Shown: piece after piece, positions 12,656-19,189 of the stretch
How the letters are laid out: the number at the start of each line of letters is the position of its first letter
Position numbering within the stretch: the first letter of the stretch is position 1
Origin: UBA4615 sp044368415
GTDB taxonomy: Bacteria > Pseudomonadota > Gammaproteobacteria > Burkholderiales > Burkholderiaceae_E
Direction of reading: 5' to 3'
DNA length: 19,189 nt
NCBI GenBank assembly: GCA_044368415.1
Contig: JBIPLJ010000074.1
Location: 1 to 19,189, forward strand
Made by a program: the position numbers and the translations under genes
Notes under the pieces: generated by a model
Databases searched by the model: none
What the model saw: only the letters and a program-made list of their open reading frames with translations
What the model was told of the DNA's origin: nothing

Positions 12656-14371
12656 TCAGCGCGACGGGTCCTCGAGGTGCTCGTTCGCGTTGCGCGCACC
12701 GGCCTCGGGCCGTCCCTTCTCCTGGCCACGCAGCTCGACGCGGCGGATCTTGCCGCTGATGGTCTTGGGCAGCTCGGAGAACTCGATACGGCGGATCATC
12801 TTGTAGGCTGACACGCGCCCGCGCAGGAAGCCGAAGATCGCGCGGGCGGTCTCGGCGTTCGGCTCGTGGCCGGGCGCGAGGACCACGTAGGCCTTGGGCA
12901 CAAAGCCGCGTATCGGGTCGGGCGAGGGCACCACCGCGGCTTCGGCCACGGCGGGATGCTCGATCAGCGCGCTCTCGAGCTCGAAAGGGCTGATCCGATA
13001 GCCCGAGGCCTTGAACACGTCGTCGGCGCGGCCGACATAGGTGATGTAGCCGTCGGCGTCGCGCGAGCCGACGTCGCCGGTGTGATAGAAGCCGTCGCGC
13101 ATCGCCTCGTCGGTCTTCTCGGCGTCGTCGGCATAGCCCTGCATCAGCGATACCGGCCGGTTCGACAGGTCGATGCAGAGCTCGCCCTCGTCGCCGGGCT
13201 TGCCCTCCGGATCGAGCAGCACCACCGGGTAGCCGGGCAGCGGCTTGCCCATCGAGCCGGGCTTGACCGGCAGGCCCGGCGGATTGCCGACCATCGCGGT
13301 GGTCTCGGTTTGGCCGAAGCCGTCGCGGATCTCCAGGCCCCAGGCGGCCCGCACCTGCTCGATCACCTCGGGGTTGAGCGGCTCGCCGGCGGAGATCGCC
13401 TCGCGCAACGAGGTCTTCCAGTCGCCGAGCGTCTCCTGGATGAGCATGCGCCAGACGGTGGGCGGCGCGCACAGCGTCTTCACGCGGTACTTCACCACGG
13501 TGTCGAGCACCGCCGGGCCGCTGAAGCGTGCGTAGTTGTAGATGAACACACAGGCCTGCGCGTTGAACGGCGCGAAGAAGCAGCTCCACGCATGCTTGGC
13601 CCAGCCCGGCGAGCTGATCGTCCAGTGCACGTCGCCTGGCTGCAGGCCGAGCCAGTACATCGTGCTCAGGTGGCCGGCCGGATAGCTCTGGCGCGAATGG
13701 CGCACGAGCTTGGGCTTGGAGGTGGTGCCCGAGGTGAAGTACTCGAGCAGCGGTTCGTCGACGCCGAGCACGGGTGCCGCGGAGAGCACCGTCGCGGCCT
13801 GCTCCGAGTCGCGGTAGTCGATCCATCCGGTCGGAGGCTTGCCCGCCGCGTCGCGGCCCGCGGGGCCGGCGAAGATGCGGCCGACGCCGGCGAGCGCATC
13901 GGCGGGCGTCTCTGCCACACGCGCCGCGCCGCTCGCATTGGTGAGGATCCAGCGCACGCGGCCGCGTGCGAGGCGGTCGGCGAGATCGGGGCCGGACAGC
14001 AGCAGCGTCGCCGGGATCACGACCACGCCGAGCTTGATCGCCGCGAGCATGGTCTCCCACAGCGGCACTTCGTTGCCCAGCATCAGCAGCATCCGGTCGC
14101 CTGGCTTGGCGCCCAAGCCCGACAGGAAGTTCGCGACCTGGGTCGAGCGCCGCGACAGCTCGGCATAGCTCAGCTTTGCCTCGGTGCCGGACTCCTCGAC
14201 GATGTGCAGCGCCGGCGCGTCGTTGTCGGCGGCGACCGCGTCGAACCAGTCGGTCGCCCAGTTGAAGCGCTCGAGCGCGGGCCACGCGAACGCGGTGCGG
14301 GCGGCATCGAGGTCGGTGCGGTGCGCGAGCAGCAGGTCGCGTGCGGCGCGGAAGCGGTCGTGCTCGGTCAT
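12656..14371 (-). CDS. Acyl-CoA synthetase (AMP-forming, medium-chain ACSM-like)
   Basis: The 571-residue enzyme activates a carboxylic acid to its acyl-CoA through an acyl-AMP intermediate. Core motifs of the ANL superfamily are intact: the phosphate loop YFTSGTTSKPKLV (211-223), DGFGQTET (350-357), YHTGD (429-433), GRADDVFKASGYRISPFELE (447-466) and the C-terminal catalytic lysine K541 in PKTISGK. The HWTISSPGWAKHAWS segment and overall length are typical of medium-chain or acetyl-like acyl-CoA synthetases; the exact acid cannot be read from sequence. AAGGAG lies five bases before the ATG at 14371. That start overlaps the stop of the preceding enoyl-CoA hydratase remnant (ATGA), showing that the two frames were once a coupled pair. 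Confidence 0.95.
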   Translation of the reverse strand: MTEHDRFRAARDLLLAHRTDLDAARTAFAWPALERFNWATDWFDAVAADNDAPALHIVEESGTEAKLSYAELSRRSTQVANFLSGLGAKPGDRMLLMLGNEVPLWETMLAAIKLGVVVIPATLLLSGPDLADRLARGRVRWILTNASGAARVAETPADALAGVGRIFAGPAGRDAAGKPPTGWIDYRDSEQAATVLSAAPVLGVDEPLLEYFTSGTTSKPKLVRHSRQSYPAGHLSTMYWLGLQPGDVHWTISSPGWAKHAWSCFFAPFNAQACVFIYNYARFSGPAVLDTVVKYRVKTLCAPPTVWRMLIQETLGDWKTSLREAISAGEPLNPEVIEQVRAAWGLEIRDGFGQTETTAMVGNPPGLPVKPGSMGKPLPGYPVVLLDPEGKPGDEGELCIDLSNRPVSLMQGYADDAEKTDEAMRDGFYHTGDVGSRDADGYITYVGRADDVFKASGYRISPFELESALIEHPAVAEAAVVPSPDPIRGFVPKAYVVLAPGHEPNAETARAIFGFLRGRVSAYKMIRRIEFSELPKTISGKIRRVELRGQEKGRPEAGARNANEHLEDPSR

Positions 14372-14886
14372 GTCATCTCCTTTATCGAAGGGTAACTCGC
14401 GGTCATCCCGTCACGCACGCCGCCGTAGCGGCGCTCGGCGAAGCACGGGATCGACGCGGCAAGACGGCGAGCCGGTGGCCTCGGGCGTCGAGCGTGATCC
14501 TGCAACGGTCCATGGCGTGTCTCCAGGTGGGCCTGATGTGGACCGACTATTAGCCGGTCCAGCTCGGCGCGGATCATCGCCTTGCCGCGCCGGTTCGCGG
14601 TCGGCGACTTGTCGGCGATACGTGCGACCCACCACTCGGTCTTTGCGTCGAGCTTGGCTGCCGGCACCACGTGGTTGACCAGCCCGATGCGCTTGGCGCG
14701 GTGTGCGTCGATCGGCTCGCCGGTCAGGCGGTGGCCGTTGATGCGCGCGACTAGCGGCACCGGGCAGGCCCAGGCCTGGCGCAGCAGGTCGGCGTACTCG
14801 AGCTGCAGATTCGAGGGGTTGAGCTGGAACGAGCCGGCGTGCTTCGACAGGTCGGCGCCGGCGGACACGGGATTGTAGGTGCTCAC
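14368..14886 (-). pseudogene. Enoyl-CoA hydratase/isomerase with two internal deletions
   Basis: The 172-residue frame starts at a GTG (14886) with a good GGAG site. Its pieces are family segments joined out of context. The N-terminal NPV jumps directly to SAGADLSKHAGSF, the first substrate-binding loop that normally lies near residue 60. INGH then jumps to LTGEPIDAHRAKRIGLVNHVV, skipping the second oxyanion-hole loop and the catalytic acid region. After KAMIRA (about 14565) the rest no longer resembles the family. Normal length is about 255-270 residues. Both internal joins (near 14865 and 14730) stay in frame, and the frame runs to a 4-bp ATGA overlap with the acyl-CoA synthetase. Loss of one oxyanion loop makes activity very unlikely. 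Confidence 0.75.
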
Positions 14887-15122
14887 GGGGTCGTCTCCTC
14901 GGTGTCTGCCGGGGCCGCTGCGCGCGGCTCGGGTCGTGCTCGACCTGGATCACGTCGGTGTCCGTCCCCTCGACCGATTGTGCCAGCCCCGGCCGCCGCG
15001 CGGCGCGGGCCGTTCCGATCCGGCCCCGCCCGGTCCCCGCGACGCCCGCGGGGTCGGGCTCCCGGATGTCACACTGCGCTCCGGCGCCTGTGGGGCGCAC
15101 CGTCGAACGAGGAGTGCGGAAC

Positions 15123-15908
15123 GTGCAGGTCGAGCTGAAGGGGCGTATCGCGTTGGTCACGGGAGCCAGCAAGGGAATCGGGCTGGCCTGCGCACGGGCG
15201 TTCGCGCAGGCGGGCGCGACGGTGGTCGCCGTCGCACGCGACGCGGCACGGCTCGAGGCAGCGCGCGCGGCGCTGGCCGCCGACGGGCTGTCGATCCGGG
15301 TCATGGCCGCGGACCTCTGCGACGCGGCGCAGGCCGAGGCGATGGTCGCCCGCGTCGAGCGCGAGGTCGGGCCGATCGACGTGCTGTTGAACTCCGCCGG
15401 TGCAGCCAAGCGCTTCGCACCGGCCGAGCTCGGCGCGGCAGCGTTCCACCAGGGCATGGACGCGAAATACTTCAGCACGATCCACGTGCTCGAGCCCGTG
15501 ACCCGCGCGATGGCCGCGCGCGGCCGGGGTGCGGTGGTCAACGTGATCGGGCAGGGCGGGCGGATGGCCTCGCCGATGCACATCCCGGGCGGTTCAGCCA
15601 ACGCCGCGCTGATGCTCGCCACCGTCGGTTTTGCGCGGGCGTTTGCGGACAAGGGCCTGCGGGTCAACGGCATCAACCCCGGCCTCACGCGAACCGACCG
15701 CGTCGAGGAGGGCCTCGCCGTGACGGCGCGTGTGAGCGGCCGCAGCCGCGACGAGGCGCTCGCCGACGAGCTCGCCCGCATCCCGATGGGGCGCATGGGC
15801 GAGCCCGAGGAGGTCGCGGCCGTCGCACTCTTTCTTGCGTCGGATGCGGCCAGCTACGTGTCGGGCGCGATCATCCCGATGGACGGCTGCGCGGCCTCCG
15901 TTCCCTGA
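15123..15908 (+). CDS. SDR-family protein lacking the catalytic Tyr and Lys
   Basis: The 261-residue protein has a complete Rossmann fold of the short-chain dehydrogenase/reductase family: nucleotide-binding TGASKGIG (13-20), an acidic ADL segment (64), NSAG (90-93) in place of NNAG, and the typical late segment LRVNGINPGLTRTDR and PMGRMGEPEEVAAVALFLASD with the closing GAIIPMDGC. At the YxxxK position the sequence is N160-A-A-L-M164, and the catalytic Ser slot near 143 is Gly. It therefore lacks the standard proton relay, so classical oxidoreductase chemistry is doubtful. Similar 'GGSANAALM' SDRs are, to my recollection, a recurrent subgroup. The GTG at 15123 has GGAG at 15111-15114. It is divergent from the enoyl-CoA hydratase remnant, with a 236-bp gap showing no clear promoter. 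Confidence 0.92.
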   Translation: MQVELKGRIALVTGASKGIGLACARAFAQAGATVVAVARDAARLEAARAALAADGLSIRVMAADLCDAAQAEAMVARVEREVGPIDVLLNSAGAAKRFAPAELGAAAFHQGMDAKYFSTIHVLEPVTRAMAARGRGAVVNVIGQGGRMASPMHIPGGSANAALMLATVGFARAFADKGLRVNGINPGLTRTDRVEEGLAVTARVSGRSRDEALADELARIPMGRMGEPEEVAAVALFLASDAASYVSGAIIPMDGCAASVP

Positions 15909-15926
15909 GCCCCCGCGAAGGTGCGA

Positions 15927-16175
15927 TCAGTGAGGCTGCGGGCTGCCCGTCTCGAGCATGGTCCGGATGCGCTCGGCCTCGCCGCGGCGCAGCCGGATCG
16001 CCGCGAGCGTGCCCGGCCGGTCGCGCAGGCTCGGCTTGAGCAGGCTCACGTCCGGATTCAGCTCGATGTGCGAGGGAACACTGATCGCCGACTCCTCCAC
16101 CGCGGCTGCGGCGTGCCGCACGATGGAATGACCGTGCAGCGAGCCATGTACGCCGTCCGGCACGAGGTTGCGCAC
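15927..16175 (-). CDS. Possible small hypothetical protein
   Basis: An 82-residue frame from GTG 16175 ends 18 bp beyond the SDR gene on the opposite strand. The second half reads like a real soluble protein (HIELNPDVSLLKPSLRDRPG and IRLRRGEAERIRTMLETG), with mixed hydrophobic and charged residues instead of the Arg/Pro-rich look of antisense frames. No family is recognised, there is no signal peptide, and the ribosome-binding site is weak. It is divergent from the ECF sigma factor, a common position for a sigma-controlled target, which is inference only. Confidence 0.4.
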   Translation of the reverse strand: MRNLVPDGVHGSLHGHSIVRHAAAAVEESAISVPSHIELNPDVSLLKPSLRDRPGTLAAIRLRRGEAERIRTMLETGSPQPH

Positions 16176-16210
16176 GCCGCTTGCAACTTCGTGCCGGGGA
16201 GGGCGTCAAT

Positions 16211-16897
16211 GTGTGTGTCATGCGAGTTTCGACCTTGAGCCCAGCGCCTCCTGCCGCCCCGCCCGGCGGCGCCGACGCGCCGGGTCCCGCTCCCGCCGCC
16301 TCTGCTGTCGCCTCGGTCGACGGAGAACTGGTCACGCGCGCCTGCGCTGGCGAGGAGATCGCCTTCGAGCTGCTGGTGGTCAAGTACCAGCGCCGCGCCG
16401 CCGCCGAGATCCGCCGCGTGGTCCATGACGCCGCGATCGTCGAGGAGCTGACCCAGGATGCGTTCATGCGGGCCTACGACGGCCTGCCCGACCTGCAGGA
16501 CCGCGACCGATTCTGGCCGTGGCTGCGCACGATCAGCCGCAACGTCGCCAGCAGCTACCTGCGCAGCGGCCAAAACCGGCTCGACGACCGGCCGGTCGAC
16601 CCCGAGGCGGACTCGACCATCGCCGCGTTCGAGCAGCACGCCTCGCACGGCAGCGTCGAGGACGAACTTGCCGCCCGCCAGCTCTTCGAGGCGCTGCGCC
16701 GCGCCGTCGGCGCGCTGCCCGAGCGCCAGCGCGACGCGATCCTGATGCGCGAGATCGAGGGGCTCGACTACCGTTCGATCGCCGCCACGATGGGCCTGCC
16801 GGTCAACACCGTCAAAAGCCTGATCTTCCGCGGCCGCGATGCCATCGCCGCCGCGATCCGCCCCATGCTCCAACCGACCCGCTCGCGCCGCTGGTGA
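16211..16897 (+). CDS. ECF RNA polymerase sigma factor (RpoE-like)
   Basis: The 228-residue protein shows sigma region 2 (FELLVVKYQRRAAAEIRRVV, then VEELTQDAFMRAYDGL and FWPWLRTISRNVASSYLR) and region 4 (LPERQRDAILMREIEGLDYR, then SIAATMGLPVNTVKSLIFRGRD). It recruits core polymerase to stress or envelope promoters. The spacing with a KYQRR segment and RSGQNR linker resembles the RpoE/AlgU group. An Ala/Pro-rich N-terminal tail of about 35 residues is unusual. The GTG at 16211 is preferred because GAGGG lies seven bases upstream; the ATG at 16220 has no such site. An RseA-like gene follows, and a GTG at 16894 overlaps the sigma stop (GTGA), so they are translationally coupled. Confidence 0.93.
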   Translation: MCVMRVSTLSPAPPAAPPGGADAPGPAPAASAVASVDGELVTRACAGEEIAFELLVVKYQRRAAAEIRRVVHDAAIVEELTQDAFMRAYDGLPDLQDRDRFWPWLRTISRNVASSYLRSGQNRLDDRPVDPEADSTIAAFEQHASHGSVEDELAARQLFEALRRAVGALPERQRDAILMREIEGLDYRSIAATMGLPVNTVKSLIFRGRDAIAAAIRPMLQPTRSRRW

Positions 16898-16914
16898 ATG
16901 ACCGACTCCACGCA

Positions 16915-17145
16915 ATGAACGACGAGATCCTGTCCGCCTTCCTCGACGACGAACTGCCGCTGGAGCGTGTTGCCGCGCTGCTCGAGGCCCTGCGCGAAGG
17001 CGCCTCGGGCTCGGCCGAGCTGCGCGACCGCCTCACCGTGCTGCAGCTCATCAAGGACGCCGTGGGGGGCATCGAGGCACCCGACGACGCCTTCTCGCTG
17101 CGCATCCTCGCGCGGCTGCACACGCACCGCAGCACACGCCCCTGA
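16915..17145 (+). CDS. Short RseA-like anti-sigma factor without membrane segment
   Basis: The 76-residue protein matches the N-terminal cytoplasmic domain of RseA/MucA: NDEILSAFLDDELP, a helical middle, LRDRLTVLQLIKDAVGG, then a segment like the one joining to the membrane helix (DDAFSLRILARLHTH). In RseA a transmembrane helix and periplasmic domain follow. Here the protein simply stops, so it would be a soluble inhibitor not gated by envelope proteases. The ATG at 16915 is used; the in-frame GTG at 16894 overlapping the sigma stop would add seven residues and is a strong alternative. Whether it is a natural short form or a truncated gene cannot be told from one genome. Confidence 0.78.
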   Translation: MNDEILSAFLDDELPLERVAALLEALREGASGSAELRDRLTVLQLIKDAVGGIEAPDDAFSLRILARLHTHRSTRP

Positions 17146-17156
17146 GTCACCGCCAA

Positions 17157-17174
17157 GCTGCCCGAGCGGGCAGC
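17157..17174 (+). terminator. Stem-loop after the sigma/anti-sigma pair
   Basis: A 7-bp perfect stem (GCTGCCC at 17157-17163 with GGGCAGC at 17168-17174) with loop GAGC lies 11 bp after the anti-sigma stop. No T-tract follows, so termination strength is uncertain. Confidence 0.45.
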
Positions 17175-17223
17175 CGAACCGAGTCGTATGGGTGAGCACG
17201 TCAGGGAGGCTTGCCCGTGCGGC

Positions 17224-17251
17224 TTGTTCGTCGGCTCGGCCGTGGTATACG
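17224..17251 (+). promoter_or_regulatory. Possible sigma70-type promoter of the aldolase gene
   Basis: TTGTTC (17224-17229), a 16-bp spacer and TATACG (17246-17251) make a weak match to the housekeeping consensus. Transcription would start near 17258, only a few bases before the ATG at 17262. That fits the lack of any ribosome-binding site there and suggests a near-leaderless mRNA. Confidence 0.35.
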
Positions 17252-17261
17252 TTGCGCCACG

Positions 17262-17927
17262 ATGACTCTGCTGGAGCGCTTCGATCCGCAGCCCCGGTCC
17301 GGCCGTCCGCCGGCGGCGCCGGTCGTTCCTGTGATCGTGCTCGACGACGCGCGGCATGCGGTGCCGCTCGCGCGCGCCTGCGTGGCCGGCGGCATCGCGG
17401 TGCTCGAGGTCACGCTGCGCACGCCTGCCGGGCTCGAGGCGATCCGCCGCATCGCGGCCGAGGTGCCTGATGCCTGGGTCGGCGCCGGCACGGTGACCAC
17501 CGTGGCGGACGTCGCCCGGGTCGCCGCGGCCGGGGCCCGCTTCGCGGTGTCGCCCGGCTTCGATCGCGCCGTGGCCGCCGCTGCGCGCGACCACGGGCTG
17601 CCACTGATGCCGGGCGTGATGACGCCGTCCGAGGTGATGGCCGCCGTGGCCGAGGGCTTCGAGCTGCTCAAGTTCTTCCCGGCCGGCGCGGCCGGCGGCG
17701 TACCGATGCTCAAGGCACTGGCCGGCCCGTTTCCCGCGCTGCGCTTCTGCCCCACCGGCGGCGTCGACGCGCGCAGCGCGCCTGAGTACCTCGCGCTGCC
17801 CAACGTGGTGGCGGTCGGCGGCTCGTGGCTGACTCCTGCCTCGGCCATCGCCCGCGAGGACTGGGCCGCGGTCACGACGCTGGCGCGCGCGGCGGCCGCG
17901 CTCCGGACGGCAGGGCGCGTGTCTTGA
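17262..17927 (+). CDS. eda: KDPG/KHG aldolase (Eda-type)
   Basis: The 221-residue class I aldolase cleaves 2-keto-3-deoxy-6-phosphogluconate to pyruvate and glyceraldehyde-3-phosphate in the Entner-Doudoroff pathway (213 residues in E. coli). Active-site residues are in place: E49 and R53 in LEVTLRTP, the GAGTV strand (75-79), SPGF (97-100), PGVMTPSE (117-124) and the Schiff-base lysine K137 in LLKFFPA, then the phosphate-binding TGGV and GGSW loops. No edd or sugar-kinase gene is adjacent, so a role with a different keto-deoxy acid (KDPGal or KHG) is possible. No ribosome-binding site is seen before the ATG at 17262. Its stop TGA overlaps the TTG start of the response regulator. Confidence 0.93.
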   Translation: MTLLERFDPQPRSGRPPAAPVVPVIVLDDARHAVPLARACVAGGIAVLEVTLRTPAGLEAIRRIAAEVPDAWVGAGTVTTVADVARVAAAGARFAVSPGFDRAVAAAARDHGLPLMPGVMTPSEVMAAVAEGFELLKFFPAGAAGGVPMLKALAGPFPALRFCPTGGVDARSAPEYLALPNVVAVGGSWLTPASAIAREDWAAVTTLARAAAALRTAGRVS

Positions 17928-18559
17928 TCGCGAGCGCCGTCGTGCTCGTCGTCGACGACCACCCTGTCGTGCCGCTGGCGCTGCGCTCACTGATCGAGGG
18001 ACGCTTTCCGGGCGTGCGCGCGCTGCAGGCTGCGAGCCTGCGCCAGGCCAAGGTCATGTACCACGACGAGCCCCGGCTCGCGGCCACCGTACTCGACCTG
18101 CGCCTGCCCGACGTGGCCGGCCTCGAGGGCATCAGCGAGCTGCGCGCGCTGCGTCCCGAGGTGCCGATCGTCGTCTTCACCGGTCTCGACAGCGAACCGC
18201 TGCGGCGCAGCGCCGCGGCGCTTGGTGCGGCCGGCCTGGTCTGCAAGAACGAGAACGCGACCACGCTACTCGATCGCCTCGGGCCGCTGCTCGCCGAGCG
18301 GCTCGGTGTCCTCAACGGGCACCTCGATCCGATCACCGCGCCGAGCCGCCCCGATCCGGTCGAACTCTCTCCGCGCCAGCAGCAGATGTGGCAGTCGATC
18401 GCCGAGGGCATGTCCAACGGCGAGATCGCCGAGCGCTACGGTATCAGCCTCAACACGACGAAGGCGCACGTGCGCGAGCTGCTGCAGCGGCTCGGCGTGC
18501 GCAACCGCACCGAGGCCGCGACGATGTACTACCGCGCACGCCAGGGCCGCGCCGACTGA
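17924..18559 (+). CDS. LuxR/NarL-type response regulator
   Basis: The 211-residue regulator has a CheY-like receiver with acidic pair D11-D12 (VDDHPVVP), phosphoacceptor D58 in TVLDLRLPD, T86 in VVFTG and K108 in VCKNE, so phosphorylation should be possible. A LuxR-type helix-turn-helix occupies 148-204 (LSPRQQQMWQSIAEGMSNGE, then IAERYGISLNTTKAHVRELL). The start is taken as TTG 17924, which overlaps the aldolase stop as TTGA; GTG 17942 is the alternative but would cut into the first beta-strand. No histidine kinase is adjacent in the window, so it is an orphan here. Coupling with a sugar-acid aldolase hints at, but does not prove, carbon-related control. Confidence 0.93.
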   Translation: MIASAVVLVVDDHPVVPLALRSLIEGRFPGVRALQAASLRQAKVMYHDEPRLAATVLDLRLPDVAGLEGISELRALRPEVPIVVFTGLDSEPLRRSAAALGAAGLVCKNENATTLLDRLGPLLAERLGVLNGHLDPITAPSRPDPVELSPRQQQMWQSIAEGMSNGEIAERYGISLNTTKAHVRELLQRLGVRNRTEAATMYYRARQGRAD

Positions 18560-18608
18560 TCCCGGGTCCTTGCCGCGATGCGCCGGTGCGCCGGGCTATC
18601 ATCTTGTG

Positions 18609-19189
18609 ATGACCGTTCCCGCCTCCGGCCCGCCACTGCTGTCCCTGCGCGGCGTCGGCATGCGCTTCCCCAACGGCGTTCGGGCGCTAGACGGCTTCGA
18701 CCTAGACGTCGGCCGAGGCGAGTTCCTGAGCCTGCTGGGCCCCTCTGGCTGCGGCAAGAGCACCGTGCTGCGGCTGATCGCGGGCCTGGCCCGCGCCACC
18801 GACGGCGAGGTCTTGCGGCCGCTGGGCGTGCGCGTCGGTGTGGTCTTCCAGGAGCCCACGCTGATGCCCTGGGCCGATGCCTTCGACAACGTGCGCCTGC
18901 CGATGCGGCTCGCCGGCCGCGGGGCGAGCGAGGTCCGCGACGAGGTGATGGCGGTGCTCGCGCGTGTCGGGCTCGCCGACTTCGCGCACGCCTTCCCGCG
19001 CGAGCTCTCGGGCGGCATGCGCATGCGCGTGTCGATCGCGCGGGCGTTGGTCACGCGCCCCGAGCTGCTGCTGCTCGACGAGCCCTTCGCGGCCCTCGAC
19101 GAGATCACCCGCGGCCGGCTCGACGACGACCTGCTCGCGCTGTGGGGCGAGCAGGGGCTCACGGTGGTGTTCGTCACGCACAGCGTCTA
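18609..19189 (+). CDS. ABC transporter ATP-binding protein, nitrate/sulfonate/taurine type (partial)
   Basis: The first 193 residues are present; the frame is open at the window end. All ATPase motifs visible so far are intact: Walker A GPSGCGKST (44-52), Q-loop Q81 in VFQEPTLMPW, signature LSGGM (133-137), Walker B LLLLDEP (153-159), D-loop ALDE and switch histidine H191. The VFQEPTLMPWADAFDNV segment and LSGGMRMRVSIARAL match the SsuB/TauB/NrtD group that energises uptake of sulfonates, taurine, nitrate or similar small molecules (also thiamine-precursor carriers). Substrate cannot be told without the binding protein and permease, which presumably lie to the right. The ATG at 18609 has no strong ribosome-binding site. 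Confidence 0.95.
   Translation, partial: MTVPASGPPLLSLRGVGMRFPNGVRALDGFDLDVGRGEFLSLLGPSGCGKSTVLRLIAGLARATDGEVLRPLGVRVGVVFQEPTLMPWADAFDNVRLPMRLAGRGASEVRDEVMAVLARVGLADFAHAFPRELSGGMRMRVSIARALVTRPELLLLDEPFAALDEITRGRLDDDLLALWGEQGLTVVFVTHSV

Noticed and set aside
12866..14395. 509-residue frame on the plus strand opposite the acyl-CoA synthetase
   Set aside because: It is antisense to a complete ANL enzyme. The composition (Arg/His/Gly/Ala repeats) is typical of a mirror frame.
14411..15796. 461-residue frame on the minus strand spanning the SDR gene
   Set aside because: It is antisense to the SDR gene and continues through the enoyl-CoA hydratase remnant in a different frame. The Ala/Arg/Ser-rich product has no motif.

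Overview
The window looks like chromosomal DNA of a GC-rich proteobacterium, most likely a betaproteobacterium of the Burkholderiales type. That placement is an inference from base composition, codon use, and the mix of RseA-like anti-sigma, RtcR/RtcB and acyl-CoA ligase genes; no rRNA or other marker is present. The left part (about 1-9580) is visibly less GC-rich than the right part (about 9700-19189), and the change coincides with the end of the RNA-repair genes and a scarred AAA+ gene.

Region 1 (1-1106) is insertion-sequence debris. It has a four-unit 23-bp tandem repeat with an inverted copy, resembling the end of an IS21-type element. A 33-bp imperfect direct repeat follows, and its right copy is the tail of an IS4-type transposase remnant. 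One hypothetical gene lies between the copies. Region 2 (1107-2598, minus strand) holds a secreted PEBP/YbhB-like protein and an AraC-type regulator.

Region 3 (2624-9579) is the centrepiece, a complete RNA-repair island. The sigma54 activator RtcR reads leftward. Divergent from it, behind a near-perfect sigma54 promoter, are rsr (Ro60/TROVE protein), two structured noncoding RNAs, rtcB (RNA ligase), rlaP (Pol-beta-like nucleotidyltransferase) and rtcA (RNA 3'-phosphate cyclase). The two RNAs share the same paired stem, with matching sequence and covarying base pairs. The second RNA carries in its loop a tRNA-like module: a tRNA-Leu-like D-loop sequence, a long arm in place of the anticodon arm, a GAGA-capped variable-like arm and a T-arm. 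This is the arrangement expected of bacterial Y RNAs (Yrl) that tether Rsr to client RNA or nucleases. The inferred logic is that RtcR senses RNA damage and sigma54 RNA polymerase then makes the Ro/Y-RNA quality-control particle together with the end-healing and sealing enzymes.

Region 4 (about 9697-19189) is ordinary GC-rich chromosome with signs of decay. It contains an AAA+ gene missing its ATPase core, an outer-membrane protein, a serine hydrolase, an acyl-CoA synthetase preceded by a twice-deleted enoyl-CoA hydratase, an SDR protein lacking the catalytic Tyr/Lys, an ECF sigma factor with a very short RseA-like partner, a KDPG aldolase coupled to a LuxR-type response regulator, and the start of a nitrate/sulfonate-type ABC ATPase cut by the window edge.
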